Positions 17,162 to 28,040 of a DNA stretch of 64,000 bases are shown piece after piece. The stretch is taken from the NCBI RefSeq assembly GCF_000423325.1, contig NZ_AUHT01000005.1, forward strand, positions 372,001-436,000, written 5' to 3'. The stretch is from Lysobacter defluvii IMMIB APB-9 = DSM 18482. GTDB lineage: Bacteria; Pseudomonadota; Gammaproteobacteria; Xanthomonadales; Xanthomonadaceae. The notes under the pieces were generated by a model, which worked only from the letters and a program-made list of their open reading frames with translations, was not told where the DNA came from and ran no database searches. How positions within the stretch are numbered: position 1 is the stretch's first letter; each line of letters starts with the position of its first letter. A program made the translations under genes and the position numbers.

Positions 17162-17535
17162 CAGATCCGGTTGAAGACGTTGGTGACGCCGACCAGCTCC
17201 AGGATCAGCAGCACCAGGAACACGACGCCGATCACGGCGAGCGCATCGCCACCGGCGGGAAGGCGGTCCAGCTGGCCCTCCAGCTGCAGCAGCTCGGCAT
17301 CGCTGAGCGAGGCGACGCGCGCCTCGGCGTCCACCGGGTCCACGCCCAGCTGCTGCATCGCCTGCCGGACATCGTCGCGCGCCAGCGAGGAGCGCACCCG
17401 GGTCTCCTTGGCCGAACGCAACTCGGCGCTCATCGCCTGCTGGGTGCCGATGACGCCGGCATTGGCGGTGTTGGCGACCAGCGACAGCGAAAGGGCCGCG
17501 ACTAGGAACGGGGTGAGGATCAGCTTCTGGAACAT
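17161..17535 (-). CDS. PA2779-like small secreted/membrane protein
   Basis: From the ATG at 17535 the 124-residue product starts with a signal peptide ending around ANTANA, continues with a helical charged region (residues 30-90, including VRSSLARDDVRQAMQQLGVDP) and ends in a hydrophobic segment (ALAVIGVVFLVLLILELVGVTNVF), so it is probably anchored in the inner membrane. It matches the PA2779 family, whose genes accompany the PA2778-type peptidase, as here with overlapping ends. The biochemical role is unknown. Confidence 0.82.
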   Translation of the reverse strand: MFQKLILTPFLVAALSLSLVANTANAGVIGTQQAMSAELRSAKETRVRSSLARDDVRQAMQQLGVDPVDAEARVASLSDAELLQLEGQLDRLPAGGDALAVIGVVFLVLLILELVGVTNVFNRI

Positions 17536-17599
17536 GGGAGGGCCTCGTTCAGGGGGAACCGGGGGATCGTATGCCACACGCGGCGTGAAGGCCCATGCC

Positions 17600-18397
17600 C
17601 TACCCGTGACGCAGGCCCCAGTCCCGGATGATCCGGGCGATCGCGTCGACCCCGTCGGTCAGTGCGGCGGGGCCGGGCTGGAGGATGATCGGCGACTTCA
17701 CCTCGTGCAGCTCGCCGTCGCGCACCGCCGGGATGGCGTCCCAACCCGGGCGGGCGGCCACGTGCTCCGGACGGAACTTCTTGCCGCACCAGGAGCCCAT
17801 GATGATGTCCGGCGCGCGGCGCACCACCTCGGATGGATCCTCCAGGATCCGCGCCTTCGCCAGCGGCTCGGCCGCGCGCTCCGGGAAGACGTCGTCGCCG
17901 CCGGCGATGCGCACCAGCTCGGCCACCCAACGGATCCCGGTGATCGGCGGGTCGTCCCATTCCTCGAAATAGACCTTGGGTCGGCGCGGCAGGGTGGCGG
18001 CTTGGGCCTGGATGCGCTCGAGTCGGCGCTGCAGTTCGTCCGCCCAGGCCTCCGCGCGCGCCGCCGCGCCGACCATCGCGCCCAGGCGCCGGATGTAGTC
18101 GAGGATCCCGTCGACGCTGCGGTGGTTGCTGATCCAGACCTCCACGCCACGGCGCACCAGCTCGGCGGCGATGTCGGCCTGGATGTCGGAAAAGCCCACC
18201 ACGAAGTCCGGCTCCAGCTCCAGGATCCGGCCGATCTTGGCGCTGGTGAAGGCGCTGACCTTCGGCTTTTCCTTGCGCGCCCGCGCCGGCCGCACGGTGA
18301 AACCACTGATGCCGACGATGCGGTCGGACTCGCCCAGCGCGTACAGGACCTCGGTGGGTTCCTCGGTGAGGCAGACGATCCGCCGGGGCCCGGTCAC
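17600..18397 (-). CDS. Cobalamin-binding BtuF-like protein
   Basis: The 265-residue product has the periplasmic-binding-protein fold of the helical-backbone (BtuF/FepB) class: [26 protein letters not shown] at the start and [19 protein letters not shown] after it. No signal peptide is visible, so it may be cytoplasmic or its start mis-set. The GTG at 18397 gives a four-base overlap with pdxH; an ATG at 18421 is an alternative inside pdxH. No ABC permease or ATPase gene is adjacent. The exact ligand is an inference from family resemblance. Confidence 0.72.
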   Translation of the reverse strand: MTGPRRIVCLTEEPTEVLYALGESDRIVGISGFTVRPARARKEKPKVSAFTSAKIGRILELEPDFVVGFSDIQADIAAELVRRGVEVWISNHRSVDGILDYIRRLGAMVGAAARAEAWADELQRRLERIQAQAATLPRRPKVYFEEWDDPPITGIRWVAELVRIAGGDDVFPERAAEPLAKARILEDPSEVVRRAPDIIMGSWCGKKFRPEHVAARPGWDAIPAVRDGELHEVKSPIILQPGPAALTDGVDAIARIIRDWGLRHG

Positions 18398-19008
18398 GGA
18401 TACAGCATCCGCTTGGTCCATTCGCCGGCGAGGTCGCTCTCGTAGAGGATGCGCTCGTGCAGGCGGTGCCCGGCGGCGTACCAGAACTCGAAGTACTTGG
18501 GACGCACCCGGATGCCGCCCCAGCGCGGCGGCCGCGGGATGTCGCGGCCCTCGAACTGCTGCTCCACCTCGGCGATGCGCTCGCTGAAGCGCTGGCGGGT
18601 CTCCATGGTCTCGGACTGCTTGGACGCCCACGCGCCGACCTGGCTGCCGCGGCTGCGGCTGGCGAAGTACGCGTCGGCCTCCTCGTCGGACACCAGCTCC
18701 ACGGGGCCTTCGATCCGGACCTGCACCCCTTCGTCCACGCGCGGCCAGTGGAACACCAGCGCGGCCTGGCGGTTGTCCTGCAACTCGCGCCCCTTGCGGC
18801 CGTCCAGGTGGGTGTAGAAGACGAAGCCGCGCTCGTCGTGCGCCTTGAGCAGCACCATCCGCGCCGAGGGGCGTGCATCGAGGGTGGCGGTGGCCACCGT
18901 CATCGCGGTCGGGTCCGGCTCGCGGGCAAGCCGGGCGCGCTCGAACAGGGCATCGAAGGTGGCGAGTGCCTCGCCAAGGAGTTCGGGTGTGGTGTCCATG
19001 CCCCGCAT
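18394..19008 (-). CDS. pdxH: Pyridoxamine 5'-phosphate oxidase
   Basis: PdxH oxidises pyridoxamine- or pyridoxine-phosphate to pyridoxal phosphate with FMN. The 204-residue protein contains the FMN-binding [18 protein letters not shown], the substrate-binding [33 protein letters not shown] and the C-terminal [13 protein letters not shown] plus HERILYE blocks. The length is slightly below the E. coli enzyme. ATG 19008 is taken as start; ATG 18999, three codons in, is equally possible. The downstream BtuF-like gene overlaps its stop. Confidence 0.94.
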   Translation of the reverse strand: MRGMDTTPELLGEALATFDALFERARLAREPDPTAMTVATATLDARPSARMVLLKAHDERGFVFYTHLDGRKGRELQDNRQAALVFHWPRVDEGVQVRIEGPVELVSDEEADAYFASRSRGSQVGAWASKQSETMETRQRFSERIAEVEQQFEGRDIPRPPRWGGIRVRPKYFEFWYAAGHRLHERILYESDLAGEWTKRMLYP

Positions 19009-19057
19009 TGTGGACCGCCCGGCGGGCGCTGCCCACGCCCGCCCGCGACCGGCAACG

Positions 19058-19261
19058 TCAGTCGACGACGAAGGTGACCTTCATGTCGACCCGCCACTCG
19101 GTGATGTTGCCGTCGCCGTCCACCTGGACCTTGGTTTCCTTGATCCAGGCGCCGCGGATGTTCTTTATGCTCTCGGAGGCCTTCTTCAGCCCCTGGCGTA
19201 CCGCATCCTCGACGCTCTTGTCGGACGATGAGTAGATCTCGATCACCTTGGCTACGGCCAT
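19058..19261 (-). CDS. Dodecin, flavin-binding storage protein
   Basis: Dodecins form hollow dodecamers that bind flavins in the cytoplasm. The 67-residue protein starts [21 protein letters not shown] and contains the flavin-stacking tryptophan in IRGAWIKET and the closing strand [12 protein letters not shown]. The ATG at 19261 is preceded by GGAAGGAG, an excellent ribosome-binding site; the longer frame upstream is not supported. It stands alone, divergent from aroK. Confidence 0.93.
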   Translation of the reverse strand: MAVAKVIEIYSSSDKSVEDAVRQGLKKASESIKNIRGAWIKETKVQVDGDGNITEWRVDMKVTFVVD

Positions 19262-19368
19262 TGCGGTTCTCCTTCCGGTGTTGCGGCCGCGTCGCGGCCG
19301 GGAACGACCGACCCTCGCAGGCGCACCGTAAAGCGGGTGCATCCGCTACGTGAGGAAGCGGGGCTGGC

Positions 19369-19374
19369 TAGAAT
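19369..19374 (+). promoter_or_regulatory. -10 box of aroK, leaderless geometry
   Basis: TAGAAT, then CGCGGG, then the aroK ATG at 19381. There is no Shine-Dalgarno; the transcript would start at the start codon. Confidence 0.5.
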
Positions 19375-19380
19375 CGCGGG

Positions 19381-19917
19381 ATGAAGTCCGCCCCCAACCT
19401 CGCCCTGGTAGGCCCCATGGGGGCCGGCAAGAGCAGCGTCGCCGCGATCCTGGCCGGACGGACCGGGCTGGAGCGCGTGGACGTGGATGCCGAGGTCGAG
19501 CGCGTCGCCGGTACATCGGTGACCGCCATTTTCGGGCACTCCGGCGAAGCCGCCTTCCGCGAACTCGAAGCCGCGGCGCTCCAGCGCCTGCTCCAGGGCT
19601 CCGGACTGCTGGTGGCCACGGGGGGCGGCGCCGTGCTCGACCCCACCAGCCGCGCCCTGCTCGCGGAGCGCGCCTTCGTCGTCCACCTGCACGCCACCCC
19701 GGCCGAACAGATGGCCAGGCTCGCCGGGGATACCTCCCGCCCCCTGCTGCAGGGCCACGACGCCGCGGCCCGCCTGGAGCAACTGGCCCGGGAACGGGAT
19801 CCGCTCTACGCCGCCGTCGCCGACCTGCGCGTGGACACCGCCGGGTCGACGCCAGGGCAGGTGGCCTCGCGCATCCGTGCCGCGCTGGAAGGCCGCTGGC
19901 GGGGAGTCGCCGCATGA
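19381..19917 (+). CDS. aroK: Shikimate kinase
   Basis: AroK phosphorylates shikimate in aromatic amino acid synthesis. The 178-residue protein has Walker A GPMGAGKS at 11-18, the shikimate-binding [12 protein letters not shown] segment and the [14 protein letters not shown] block, with the lid region near DTSRPLLQG. The stop overlaps the start of aroB by four bases, the normal aroKB arrangement. The start lies six bases after a TAGAAT box with no ribosome-binding site, so translation is probably leaderless. Confidence 0.95.
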   Translation: MKSAPNLALVGPMGAGKSSVAAILAGRTGLERVDVDAEVERVAGTSVTAIFGHSGEAAFRELEAAALQRLLQGSGLLVATGGGAVLDPTSRALLAERAFVVHLHATPAEQMARLAGDTSRPLLQGHDAAARLEQLARERDPLYAAVADLRVDTAGSTPGQVASRIRAALEGRWRGVAA

Positions 19918-21017
19918 GCGGGGCCTCCACGCTGCAGGTCGGCGGGCCGCGTCCCTACCTGCTGCACGTCGGCCCCGGCCTGCTGTCCGACGCCGGGCTG
20001 CTCGCCCGCTGCCTGCGCGGCCGCCACGTGCTGGTCGTCACCGACGACAACGTTGCCCCGCTCCACGCCGACCGGCTGGTGGACGCGCTCACGAGGCCCG
20101 GTCTGACGGTGGCCCGCCACGTTCTCCCCGCCGGCGAACACGAGAAGACCCTGGCCCGCTTCGGCGAGGTGCTCGAGTCGCTTGCAAGGCTCGGCGCCAC
20201 CCGCGACGCAACCGTCCTTGCGCTGGGCGGCGGCGTGGTCGGGGACCTGGCGGGCTTCGCGGCCGCCTGCTGGATGCGCGGCATCGACGTGGTCCAGTTG
20301 CCGACCACCCTGCTGGCGATGGTGGATTCCTCGGTGGGCGGCAAGACCGCGGTCGACCTGCCTGCCGGCAAGAACCTGGCCGGCGCCTTCCATCCCCCCG
20401 CCGCCGTCCTCGCCGACACCACCATCCTGCGCACCCTCCCCGAGCGCGAGCTGCGCGCCGGGCTGGCCGAGGTGGTGAAGTACGGCGCGATCTTCGATGC
20501 CGGCTTCCTTGAATGGCTCGGCGCCAACGCCGGCGGCCTGCTCGCCCGCGACGACGCCGCCGTCACCGAAGCGGTCCTGCGCTCCTGCCGCTACAAGGCC
20601 GAGGTGGTCGAGCGCGACCCGTACGAGCGCGGCGAGCGCGCACTGCTCAACTTCGGCCACACCTTTGCCCACGCGATCGAGGCCGAACAGGGCTACGCCG
20701 CCGCGGGCGACGGCCTGAACCATGGCGAGGCGGTGGCGGTCGGCATGGTGCTCGCCGCCGACCTGTCCACCCGCCTGCGCCTCGCCCGCAACGAAGACCG
20801 CGACCGCCTTCGCGCGCTCCTGGAGCGCCTGGGCCTACCCACGGCCCTGCCCGCGGGCCTCAAGCCCGGGGCCCTGCTCGCCCGCATGCGCCTGGACAAG
20901 AAGGCCGACGCCTCCGGCCTGCGCTTCATCCTCTGGACCGCGCCCGGCGAGGCCCGCATCGTCACTGCGGTCTCCGAGGATGCGGTTCTCCGGACATTGG
21001 AGGCAGGGGCTTCTTAG
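19914..21017 (+). CDS. aroB: 3-dehydroquinate synthase
   Basis: AroB cyclises DAHP to 3-dehydroquinate with NAD+ and a divalent metal. The 367-residue product contains the NAD-binding [15 protein letters not shown], the [20 protein letters not shown] active-site region, [10 protein letters not shown] and the metal-ligand histidines in [12 protein letters not shown] and [11 protein letters not shown]. The length is typical. The ATG at 19914 overlaps the aroK stop (ATGA), so translation is coupled. Confidence 0.96.
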   Translation: MSGASTLQVGGPRPYLLHVGPGLLSDAGLLARCLRGRHVLVVTDDNVAPLHADRLVDALTRPGLTVARHVLPAGEHEKTLARFGEVLESLARLGATRDATVLALGGGVVGDLAGFAAACWMRGIDVVQLPTTLLAMVDSSVGGKTAVDLPAGKNLAGAFHPPAAVLADTTILRTLPERELRAGLAEVVKYGAIFDAGFLEWLGANAGGLLARDDAAVTEAVLRSCRYKAEVVERDPYERGERALLNFGHTFAHAIEAEQGYAAAGDGLNHGEAVAVGMVLAADLSTRLRLARNEDRDRLRALLERLGLPTALPAGLKPGALLARMRLDKKADASGLRFILWTAPGEARIVTAVSEDAVLRTLEAGAS

Positions 21018-21070
21018 GGGTCGCGGCCTCGCGACCTCCCCGAAGGATGCCCCCGGCCCGGACCCAAGCC

Positions 21071-21098
21071 GGATCCCCGCGTGCGCGGGGATGACGGG
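21071..21098. repeat. REP-like palindrome after aroB
   Basis: ATCCCCGC (21073-21080) and GCGGGGAT (21085-21092) form a perfect 8-base inverted repeat around GTGC, followed by GACGG. This sequence type is a very common intergenic repeat in many proteobacteria, xanthomonads included. It fills much of the gap between aroB and the WGR gene and may end transcription from aroKB. Confidence 0.7.
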
Positions 21099-21106
21099 AG
21101 GGACCC

Positions 21107-21112
21107 TACAAT
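21107..21112 (+). promoter_or_regulatory. -10 box of the WGR gene, leaderless geometry
   Basis: TACAAT, then GCGGGC, then ATG at 21119, again with six bases between hexamer and start codon and no ribosome-binding site. Confidence 0.45.
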
Positions 21113-21118
21113 GCGGGC

Positions 21119-21373
21119 ATGCGACTGTTGATGCAGCAACGCCCCGAAGGCGACGAAGCACCCCGCTTCGTCCAGCTCATGCTCCAGCCCGACCTGCTGG
21201 GTGGCTGGACGCTGGTGCGCGAGAGCGGCCACATCGGCGGCCGCAGTCAGGTCCGGCGCGAGCAGTTCCTGGACCGCGACGCCGCGTTCGCGGCCCTGGC
21301 GAAGGCCCGCGACCTGCAGCTGGGGAAAGGCTTCCAGGTGGTGTTCAGCGAGGGCAGCCAGGGGCCGCGCTGA
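21119..21373 (+). CDS. Stand-alone WGR domain protein
   Basis: The 84-residue product is essentially one WGR-like domain: [20 protein letters not shown] corresponds to the family core in which a tryptophan is followed by a W-G-R-like turn. In eukaryotic PARPs this domain binds nucleic acid; short bacterial versions are widespread and mostly uncharacterised. The key W-G-R triplet is degenerate here (GHIGG), so nucleic-acid binding is an inference. It lies between aroB and hemE with its own apparent leaderless promoter. Confidence 0.72.
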   Translation: MRLLMQQRPEGDEAPRFVQLMLQPDLLGGWTLVRESGHIGGRSQVRREQFLDRDAAFAALAKARDLQLGKGFQVVFSEGSQGPR

Positions 21374-21446
21374 CCCCATCCGGCCCCGCTCGGCGGATTC
21401 CCGGACCGGGTACCATGGACCGTTCGCATCAACCGAGGAACCCGCC

Positions 21447-22520
21447 TTGTCCAGTCCGCTCCGCAACGATCGCTTCCTGCGTGCACTCCGCCGCGAGCCG
21501 GTGGACCACACGCCGGTCTGGCTGATGCGGCAGGCGGGGCGCTACCTGCCCGAGTATCTTGCCGTGCGCCGCGAGGCGGGCAGCTTCCTGGCGATGGCCA
21601 AGAATCCCGAGATCGCCTGCGAGGTGACCCTGCAGCCGCTGCGGCGGTTCGAGCTGGACGCGGCGATCCTGTTCTCCGACATCCTGACCATCCCCGACGC
21701 GATGGGCCTGGGCCTGTACTTCGTCGAGGGCGAGGGACCGAAGTTCGAGCGCCCGGTGCGCAGCGTCGGCGACGTCGACCGGCTCGCGGTGCCCGACATG
21801 GCCGCGGAGCTGGGCTACGTCACCGACGCGGTCTCGCTGATCCGCCGCGAGCTCGACGGCGCGGTGCCGCTGATCGGCTTCTCCGGCAGCCCGTGGACGC
21901 TGGCCTGCTACATGGTCGAGGGCGGCGGCAGCAAGAACTTCAGCCACGTGAAGTCGCTCGCGCTCAACGAACCGGCCGCCATGCACCGGCTGCTGGACGT
22001 CATCACCGACTCCGTCATCGCCTACCTGTCCGCCCAGCGCGCGGCCGGCGCCCAGGCCCTGCAGGTCTTCGACACCTGGGGCGGCGTGCTGTCGCCGACC
22101 ATGTACCGCGAGTTCTCGCTGCGCTACCTGCAGCGGATCGCCGCGGAGCTGGAGCGCGGTGACGGCGACGCGCGCACGCCGCTGATCCTGTTCGGCAAGG
22201 GCAACGGTGCCTACGTCGAGGAGCTTGCCGCGACCGGCACCGAGGGCGTGGGCGTCGACTGGACCATCGACCTGGACGAAGCCGCCCGCCGCGCCCGTGG
22301 CCGGGTCGCGCTGCAGGGCAACCTGGATCCGGCCACGCTGTACGGCAACCCGGACGCGATCCGCCGCGAGGTGGGCCGCGTCCTGGACGCCTACCGCGAC
22401 GGCAACGGAGGTTCCCGCGAGGGCCACGTCTTCAACCTCGGCCACGGCATGTCGCCGGACATGAACCCCGACCACGTCAAGGTGCTGGTCGACGCGGTGC
22501 ACGAGCTCAGCGCGCGCTGA
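21447..22520 (+). CDS. hemE: Uroporphyrinogen decarboxylase
   Basis: HemE converts uroporphyrinogen III to coproporphyrinogen III in haem synthesis. The 357-residue product contains [15 protein letters not shown], the catalytic aspartate region [32 protein letters not shown] and the C-terminal [15 protein letters not shown]. The start is TTG at 21447, supported by GAGGA eight bases upstream and by the family N-terminus; no ATG fits. A TACCAT hexamer at 21411-21416 could be its -10. The 3' end overlaps the convergent sensor gene by 14 bases. Confidence 0.93.
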   Translation: MSSPLRNDRFLRALRREPVDHTPVWLMRQAGRYLPEYLAVRREAGSFLAMAKNPEIACEVTLQPLRRFELDAAILFSDILTIPDAMGLGLYFVEGEGPKFERPVRSVGDVDRLAVPDMAAELGYVTDAVSLIRRELDGAVPLIGFSGSPWTLACYMVEGGGSKNFSHVKSLALNEPAAMHRLLDVITDSVIAYLSAQRAAGAQALQVFDTWGGVLSPTMYREFSLRYLQRIAAELERGDGDARTPLILFGKGNGAYVEELAATGTEGVGVDWTIDLDEAARRARGRVALQGNLDPATLYGNPDAIRREVGRVLDAYRDGNGGSREGHVFNLGHGMSPDMNPDHVKVLVDAVHELSAR

Positions 22521-25500
22521 GCTCCGGTTCCGGCGCGGCTGCCGCGCGGTCCAGTGCGGCGGCGAGGGCGGTGGCCAGCCGCTCCCCGGTCACGGGCTTG
22601 CGCAGGAAACCGGCAAAGCCGGCGGCGGCGACTTCCTCCTCCACGTCCGGGTCGGCACGCGCGGTAATCGCCAGCAAGGGGATCGCCACGCCCTGGGCGC
22701 GCAGCTGCCGCGCCAGCGCCAGTCCATCCATACCGGGCAGGTCCAGGTCCAGCAGCGCCGCGTCAAGGGGCAGCACCGCGGCCTCTGCCAGCGCGGCCAG
22801 CCCGTGCCCGGCGACCGTCACTTCGTGCCCCCGGGCCCGTAGCAGGCCGGCGATGACCTCCGCCACCACCGGGTCGTCCTCCACCAGTAGCAGCGCATGT
22901 CCGCCCGGGGGGGCGGAAGCGGCGGCATCCGCGTGCGCGAGCACCGGCGCGGGCGCCGCGGCAAGCGGAAGCGCCACGGTGAACCTGCTCCCCACGCCCG
23001 GCGTGGTTTCGATCCCGATGCCGCCCCCCATCGCGGCCGCCAGTTCACGGCTGATCGCCAGGCCCAGCCCGCTCCCGCCATGGCGCGCGGCGGTGCGCGC
23101 ACCATCGGCCTGCTCGAAGCGCTGGAACAGCCGCTCGACCTGCTCCGCTTGCAGCCCGGGGCCGGTGTCCTCCACGGCGAAGCGCAGCGTGCCCGCCTCG
23201 TCGACGTCCACTTCCAGGCGCACCGAGCCACGGGCGGTGAACTTGACCGCGTTGCCCAGCAGGTTGAGCAGGATCTGCCGGACCCGGGTCGCGTCGCCGA
23301 GCACCGCCACGGGCACCGCCGCCGCCACCGTGCAGTCGAACTCCAACCCCCGCCGGCGCGCCAGCGGCGCGGTGAGTTGCGCGACCTGCGCGACCAGCTC
23401 GCGGGGGTCGAATGGCGCATGCTCCAGCTCCAGCCGGCCCGCCTCGATCCTCGCCAGGTCCAGGGCGTCGTCCAGCAGGCGCAGCAGGTGCTCGCCCGCG
23501 GTGCGGATCGACTCGGCACGCTCGCGCTGCTGGCTGCCGAGCGGATCGCCCAGGAGCAGCTCGGTCATCCCGAGCACACCGGTCATCGGGGTCCGGACCT
23601 CGTGGCCGAGGTTGGCGAGGAACCGGCTCTTGGCTTCGGAGGCTTCCAGCGCCAGCGCACGCTCGCGCTCGGCATTCCGGAGCCGGCGGCGGTGGGCGAC
23701 GCGCCGGCGCACGGCCCGGCCAGCGCCCCAGGCGAGGAGCATGGCCAGCCCCGTCCAGGCCACCAGGGCGGCGCCGCTGCGCCACCACGGCGGAGGCAGC
23801 TCGAGCCGGATGCGCTGCTCGGCCGACGCATTGCCGTCCGCGTCCACCGCGCGTGCGCGGATCACGTGCCGGCCCGGCTCCAGCCCGGCCCAGACCCGTT
23901 CCGGGTTCCCGCCCTGCTCGATCCAGCCCGAGTCGTGTCCCACCAGCCATGTCTCGAAGCGGCTACCCGCAGGGTTGGCGAAGGCGAGCAGCGCCAACCG
24001 CAGGCGCAACTCCCGATCGCCCGGCGACAGCCGCGGCTCGTCGCCGGCCAGCGGATGCCATGCCCCGTCCCGCCGCACTGCCAGGGCGTCGACAACCAGC
24101 GCCGGTTCGCGCGGCGGCGGGTCGGCGACCATCGTGTCCAGCAGCATCACCGAGCCGTCGGCCAGGGCCGCGGCCAGCACTCCGCTGTCGCCAAGCACCA
24201 TGCCCTGGTCCAGGAACTCCTGGCTGGAGAGCCCGTCGGAAAGCCCGAAGCTGCGCAGCCGGCCGGCTTGCGGATCCCACCGGTGCAGCCCGCGCGTGCT
24301 CGCAAGCCAGGCCCGCCCGCGCGGGTCGACCGCCAGGCCGGAGCCCTCCACCGCCGGCAGGCCCTCCTCGCTGCCGGCGGCCGCAGCACGCTGCCAGCGC
24401 CCATCGGCGAGCCGGTACTGCTCGAGCCCGGACAGGCGCTGCAGCCACAGTTCCCCGGGCGTGGCGAACGCGAGCGCAAAGACCCGGTCGCCGGTGGGCA
24501 GGCCCGGCACCGGCGCGAAGGCCCCGCCGCCGCGGGGCAACACGGCGACGCCGAAGCTGCCCGCTGCCCAGAGCCCGCCGGAGGGCCCGAACACCAGCGC
24601 CTCCAGTGCCCCGTCCGGCAGTTCCAGGCCCGGCCCGCCGCGCACGCTGCGCAGGACCCTGCCGGTGTCGGGGTCGCGCTGCTGCAGTCCCGAGCCGGCG
24701 TTCGCCAGCCACAGGGTGCCGTCCGGCGCGACCAGGAGGTGGTCCACCTGGCCGAGCATCGTCGGGTCGTCCGGACTCTCGGGCGTCCAGGCCTCGAACC
24801 GGCCGCCACCCGGCTCCACGCGCGCCAGCGCACCGGGGCCGCTTCCGCCGATCCACAGCCGGCCGGCCGGGTCCTCCACCATGGTCAGCGGACGAAGCTG
24901 CTCCAGACGCTGCCAGAGATCGGGCCGCACCGGCCGGACCCGCCCGTCGGGGCCGAGCCGCTCGAGCTGGCCGCCACGGGCCAGCAGCCACAATCCCCCG
25001 TCGCGGGCGGGCACGACGTCACGGTAGAGCTGTCCCGACAGGCCGCCGTCCTGGCTGGAGAGCACCGCCATCCGGCGCCAGTCGGGGCGCAGGTAGCCAA
25101 GCCCCACGCCCGGCACCGGCATCCAGAGCGCGCCGTCGTCCTGCCGCAGCATCTGCTGGAGCGCCCGCGTCGGCCCCTTGTTGCCGATGGGTGCCGGCAC
25201 CGGGTCGCCGCTCGCGGGGACGTTCCACAGGCCCTGCTGGGTGGCGATCCAGTGGCCGCCGCCACCGTCCGGCTCGACGGCGAACGCCGCGTTGCCCGCC
25301 CCGAAGCGCCCGGACCAGGGTGGCGTGGTAACCCGTCCATCCGGCTCCACGCGGAAGATCCCGCTGCGCGCCCCGATCCACAGCGCGCGGCCCTCCGGGG
25401 TAATCGAGTAGATGATCGGCTGCGGGTCGTCGCCCGGCAGCGCGACCATTTCGAACCGCTCGCCGGACCGGCGCGCCAGCCCCTCCGTGGTGCCGGCCCA

Positions 25501-26139
25501 CAGCGTTCCGCCGGCATCGAAGCGCAGGGCCAGGATCGTGTCCGCCGGCAATCCGGACTCCTCCCCCGACCAGTGCCGGCCCGCCGACGTTTCGCCGTGG
25601 CCCAGCCGGCTTACGCCGCCGTCGAAGCTGCCGTACCACAGCGCGTCCGCGTCGCTGGCCAGCGCCCACACGTTGGAGGCATCGGCATGGTGGCGGAACC
25701 GACGCCGCTGCCGGTCGAGCACGGCCAGTCCGCGCCCTTCCACCGCGACCCACACCTGGTCGCGCCCGTCGACGTGGACGGCGGTGATGTAGTTGCCCGG
25801 CAGGCTCCCGGGGTCGGCCGGGTCGTGGCGCCAGACCCGGAAGCCGCGCCCGTCGTGGCGCGCCAGGCCGTCCGCGGTCGCCACCCAGACATGCCCGACG
25901 CTGTCGGTGGCGATGCCGTTGACCGCGCTCGACGGTAGCCCGTCGGCAACGCCGATCAGACGTGGCTGCGGGATCGCCGGGACCCGCAGGGCGGTCGGGG
26001 ACGCGTCCTCCGCGGGCGCACTCGGCCGGGCCGGCGGCGTGCCCTCCGCAGCGACCGGCAACGGCGCGGAAAGGCCGGCGACCACCGCCAGCAACGCCGC
26101 GCACAGGCCGCCCAGCGGCGACCGCGTCGTATTCCCCAT
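22507..26139 (-). CDS. Hybrid sensor kinase with two-component propellers, Y_Y_Y domain and receiver
   Basis: The 1210-residue protein has a signal sequence (about 1-30), a periplasmic region of many reg_prop repeats (about 55-660, for example [20 protein letters not shown]) forming two propellers, a Y_Y_Y Ig-like domain (about 715-775), one membrane segment (about 785-805), the phosphoacceptor His846 in [11 protein letters not shown], an ATPase domain with [10 protein letters not shown] and a C-terminal receiver with Asp1131 in [11 protein letters not shown]. It lacks the AraC output domain of Bacteroides hybrid sensors. ATG 26139 follows GGGAGCAGGGAG. The ligand is unknown; polysaccharide fragments are the usual case. 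Confidence 0.9.
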   Translation of the reverse strand: MGNTTRSPLGGLCAALLAVVAGLSAPLPVAAEGTPPARPSAPAEDASPTALRVPAIPQPRLIGVADGLPSSAVNGIATDSVGHVWVATADGLARHDGRGFRVWRHDPADPGSLPGNYITAVHVDGRDQVWVAVEGRGLAVLDRQRRRFRHHADASNVWALASDADALWYGSFDGGVSRLGHGETSAGRHWSGEESGLPADTILALRFDAGGTLWAGTTEGLARRSGERFEMVALPGDDPQPIIYSITPEGRALWIGARSGIFRVEPDGRVTTPPWSGRFGAGNAAFAVEPDGGGGHWIATQQGLWNVPASGDPVPAPIGNKGPTRALQQMLRQDDGALWMPVPGVGLGYLRPDWRRMAVLSSQDGGLSGQLYRDVVPARDGGLWLLARGGQLERLGPDGRVRPVRPDLWQRLEQLRPLTMVEDPAGRLWIGGSGPGALARVEPGGGRFEAWTPESPDDPTMLGQVDHLLVAPDGTLWLANAGSGLQQRDPDTGRVLRSVRGGPGLELPDGALEALVFGPSGGLWAAGSFGVAVLPRGGGAFAPVPGLPTGDRVFALAFATPGELWLQRLSGLEQYRLADGRWQRAAAAGSEEGLPAVEGSGLAVDPRGRAWLASTRGLHRWDPQAGRLRSFGLSDGLSSQEFLDQGMVLGDSGVLAAALADGSVMLLDTMVADPPPREPALVVDALAVRRDGAWHPLAGDEPRLSPGDRELRLRLALLAFANPAGSRFETWLVGHDSGWIEQGGNPERVWAGLEPGRHVIRARAVDADGNASAEQRIRLELPPPWWRSGAALVAWTGLAMLLAWGAGRAVRRRVAHRRRLRNAERERALALEASEAKSRFLANLGHEVRTPMTGVLGMTELLLGDPLGSQQRERAESIRTAGEHLLRLLDDALDLARIEAGRLELEHAPFDPRELVAQVAQLTAPLARRRGLEFDCTVAAAVPVAVLGDATRVRQILLNLLGNAVKFTARGSVRLEVDVDEAGTLRFAVEDTGPGLQAEQVERLFQRFEQADGARTAARHGGSGLGLAISRELAAAMGGGIGIETTPGVGSRFTVALPLAAAPAPVLAHADAAASAPPGGHALLLVEDDPVVAEVIAGLLRARGHEVTVAGHGLAALAEAAVLPLDAALLDLDLPGMDGLALARQLRAQGVAIPLLAITARADPDVEEEVAAAGFAGFLRKPVTGERLATALAAALDRAAAAPEPELSAR

Positions 26140-26216
26140 CTCCCTGCTCCCCAGGCTCCCTGCCGGCCTAGGGTCGGCGAAGGCCGGCGCTCCGCGCAAG
26201 CAGGCGCCTACCCGGG

Positions 26217-26444
26217 TCAGCGGCCCGCGAACGCCCGCACCGCAGCCACGTCGAAGGGCCAGTCGAGCTCCCCGCCGCCGGCCTCGCGCCCGAGCACCGG
26301 CACCCGGATGCCGTAGCGCGACTCCAGGGCCTCGTCACCGTCGATGAACACGTTGCGGAAATCGCCCGCACCCGCGGCGGCGAGCACCTCGATCGCCTGG
26401 TCGCACAGGTGGCAGTCGTCGCGCTGGTAAAGGATCAGTGCCAT
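26217..26444 (-). CDS. Glutaredoxin-like thiol protein
   Basis: The 75-residue product begins [21 protein letters not shown] with a C-x-x-C redox motif (Cys11, Cys14), followed by a shortened thioredoxin fold with [10 protein letters not shown] carrying the cis-proline. This matches the glutaredoxin-family proteins of the DUF836/YfiB-like group. The partner reductase and substrate are unknown. It lies 77 bases downstream of the start of the sensor gene and is divergent from sdaA. Confidence 0.85.
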   Translation of the reverse strand: MALILYQRDDCHLCDQAIEVLAAAGAGDFRNVFIDGDEALESRYGIRVPVLGREAGGGELDWPFDVAAVRAFAGR

Positions 26445-26487
26445 CAGGGGGATCGGCCCGGCCGGCCGGGGTACAGAAGGGGTCGGA

Positions 26488-26493
26488 TATAGT
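26488..26493 (+). promoter_or_regulatory. -10 box for L-serine dehydratase gene
   Basis: TATAGT, 42 bases before the ATG at 26536, in the 91-base divergent gap. No convincing -35 was found. Confidence 0.4.
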
Positions 26494-26535
26494 ACGGCGC
26501 CCTGCGGGATCCCCCACCCAAGCCCTGAAGCGTCC

Positions 26536-27918
<1,383 letters not shown>

Positions 27919-28040
27919 GTTCCGCGCCACGATCCACGCTGTTCCATGCCAGGGGGTAAAGGACCGCCCGCGGCGGCCGTAATCACGTAGGCCCCGCATC
28001 GCATCCGAGGCCGGCTGGCCGGCGGTGGCAAGGAGGTTCC

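Noticed and set aside
18422-19036. Fusion of the BtuF-like protein with upstream sequence in the pdxH region
   Set aside because: That part is another frame of pdxH, whose own product is clearly recognised.
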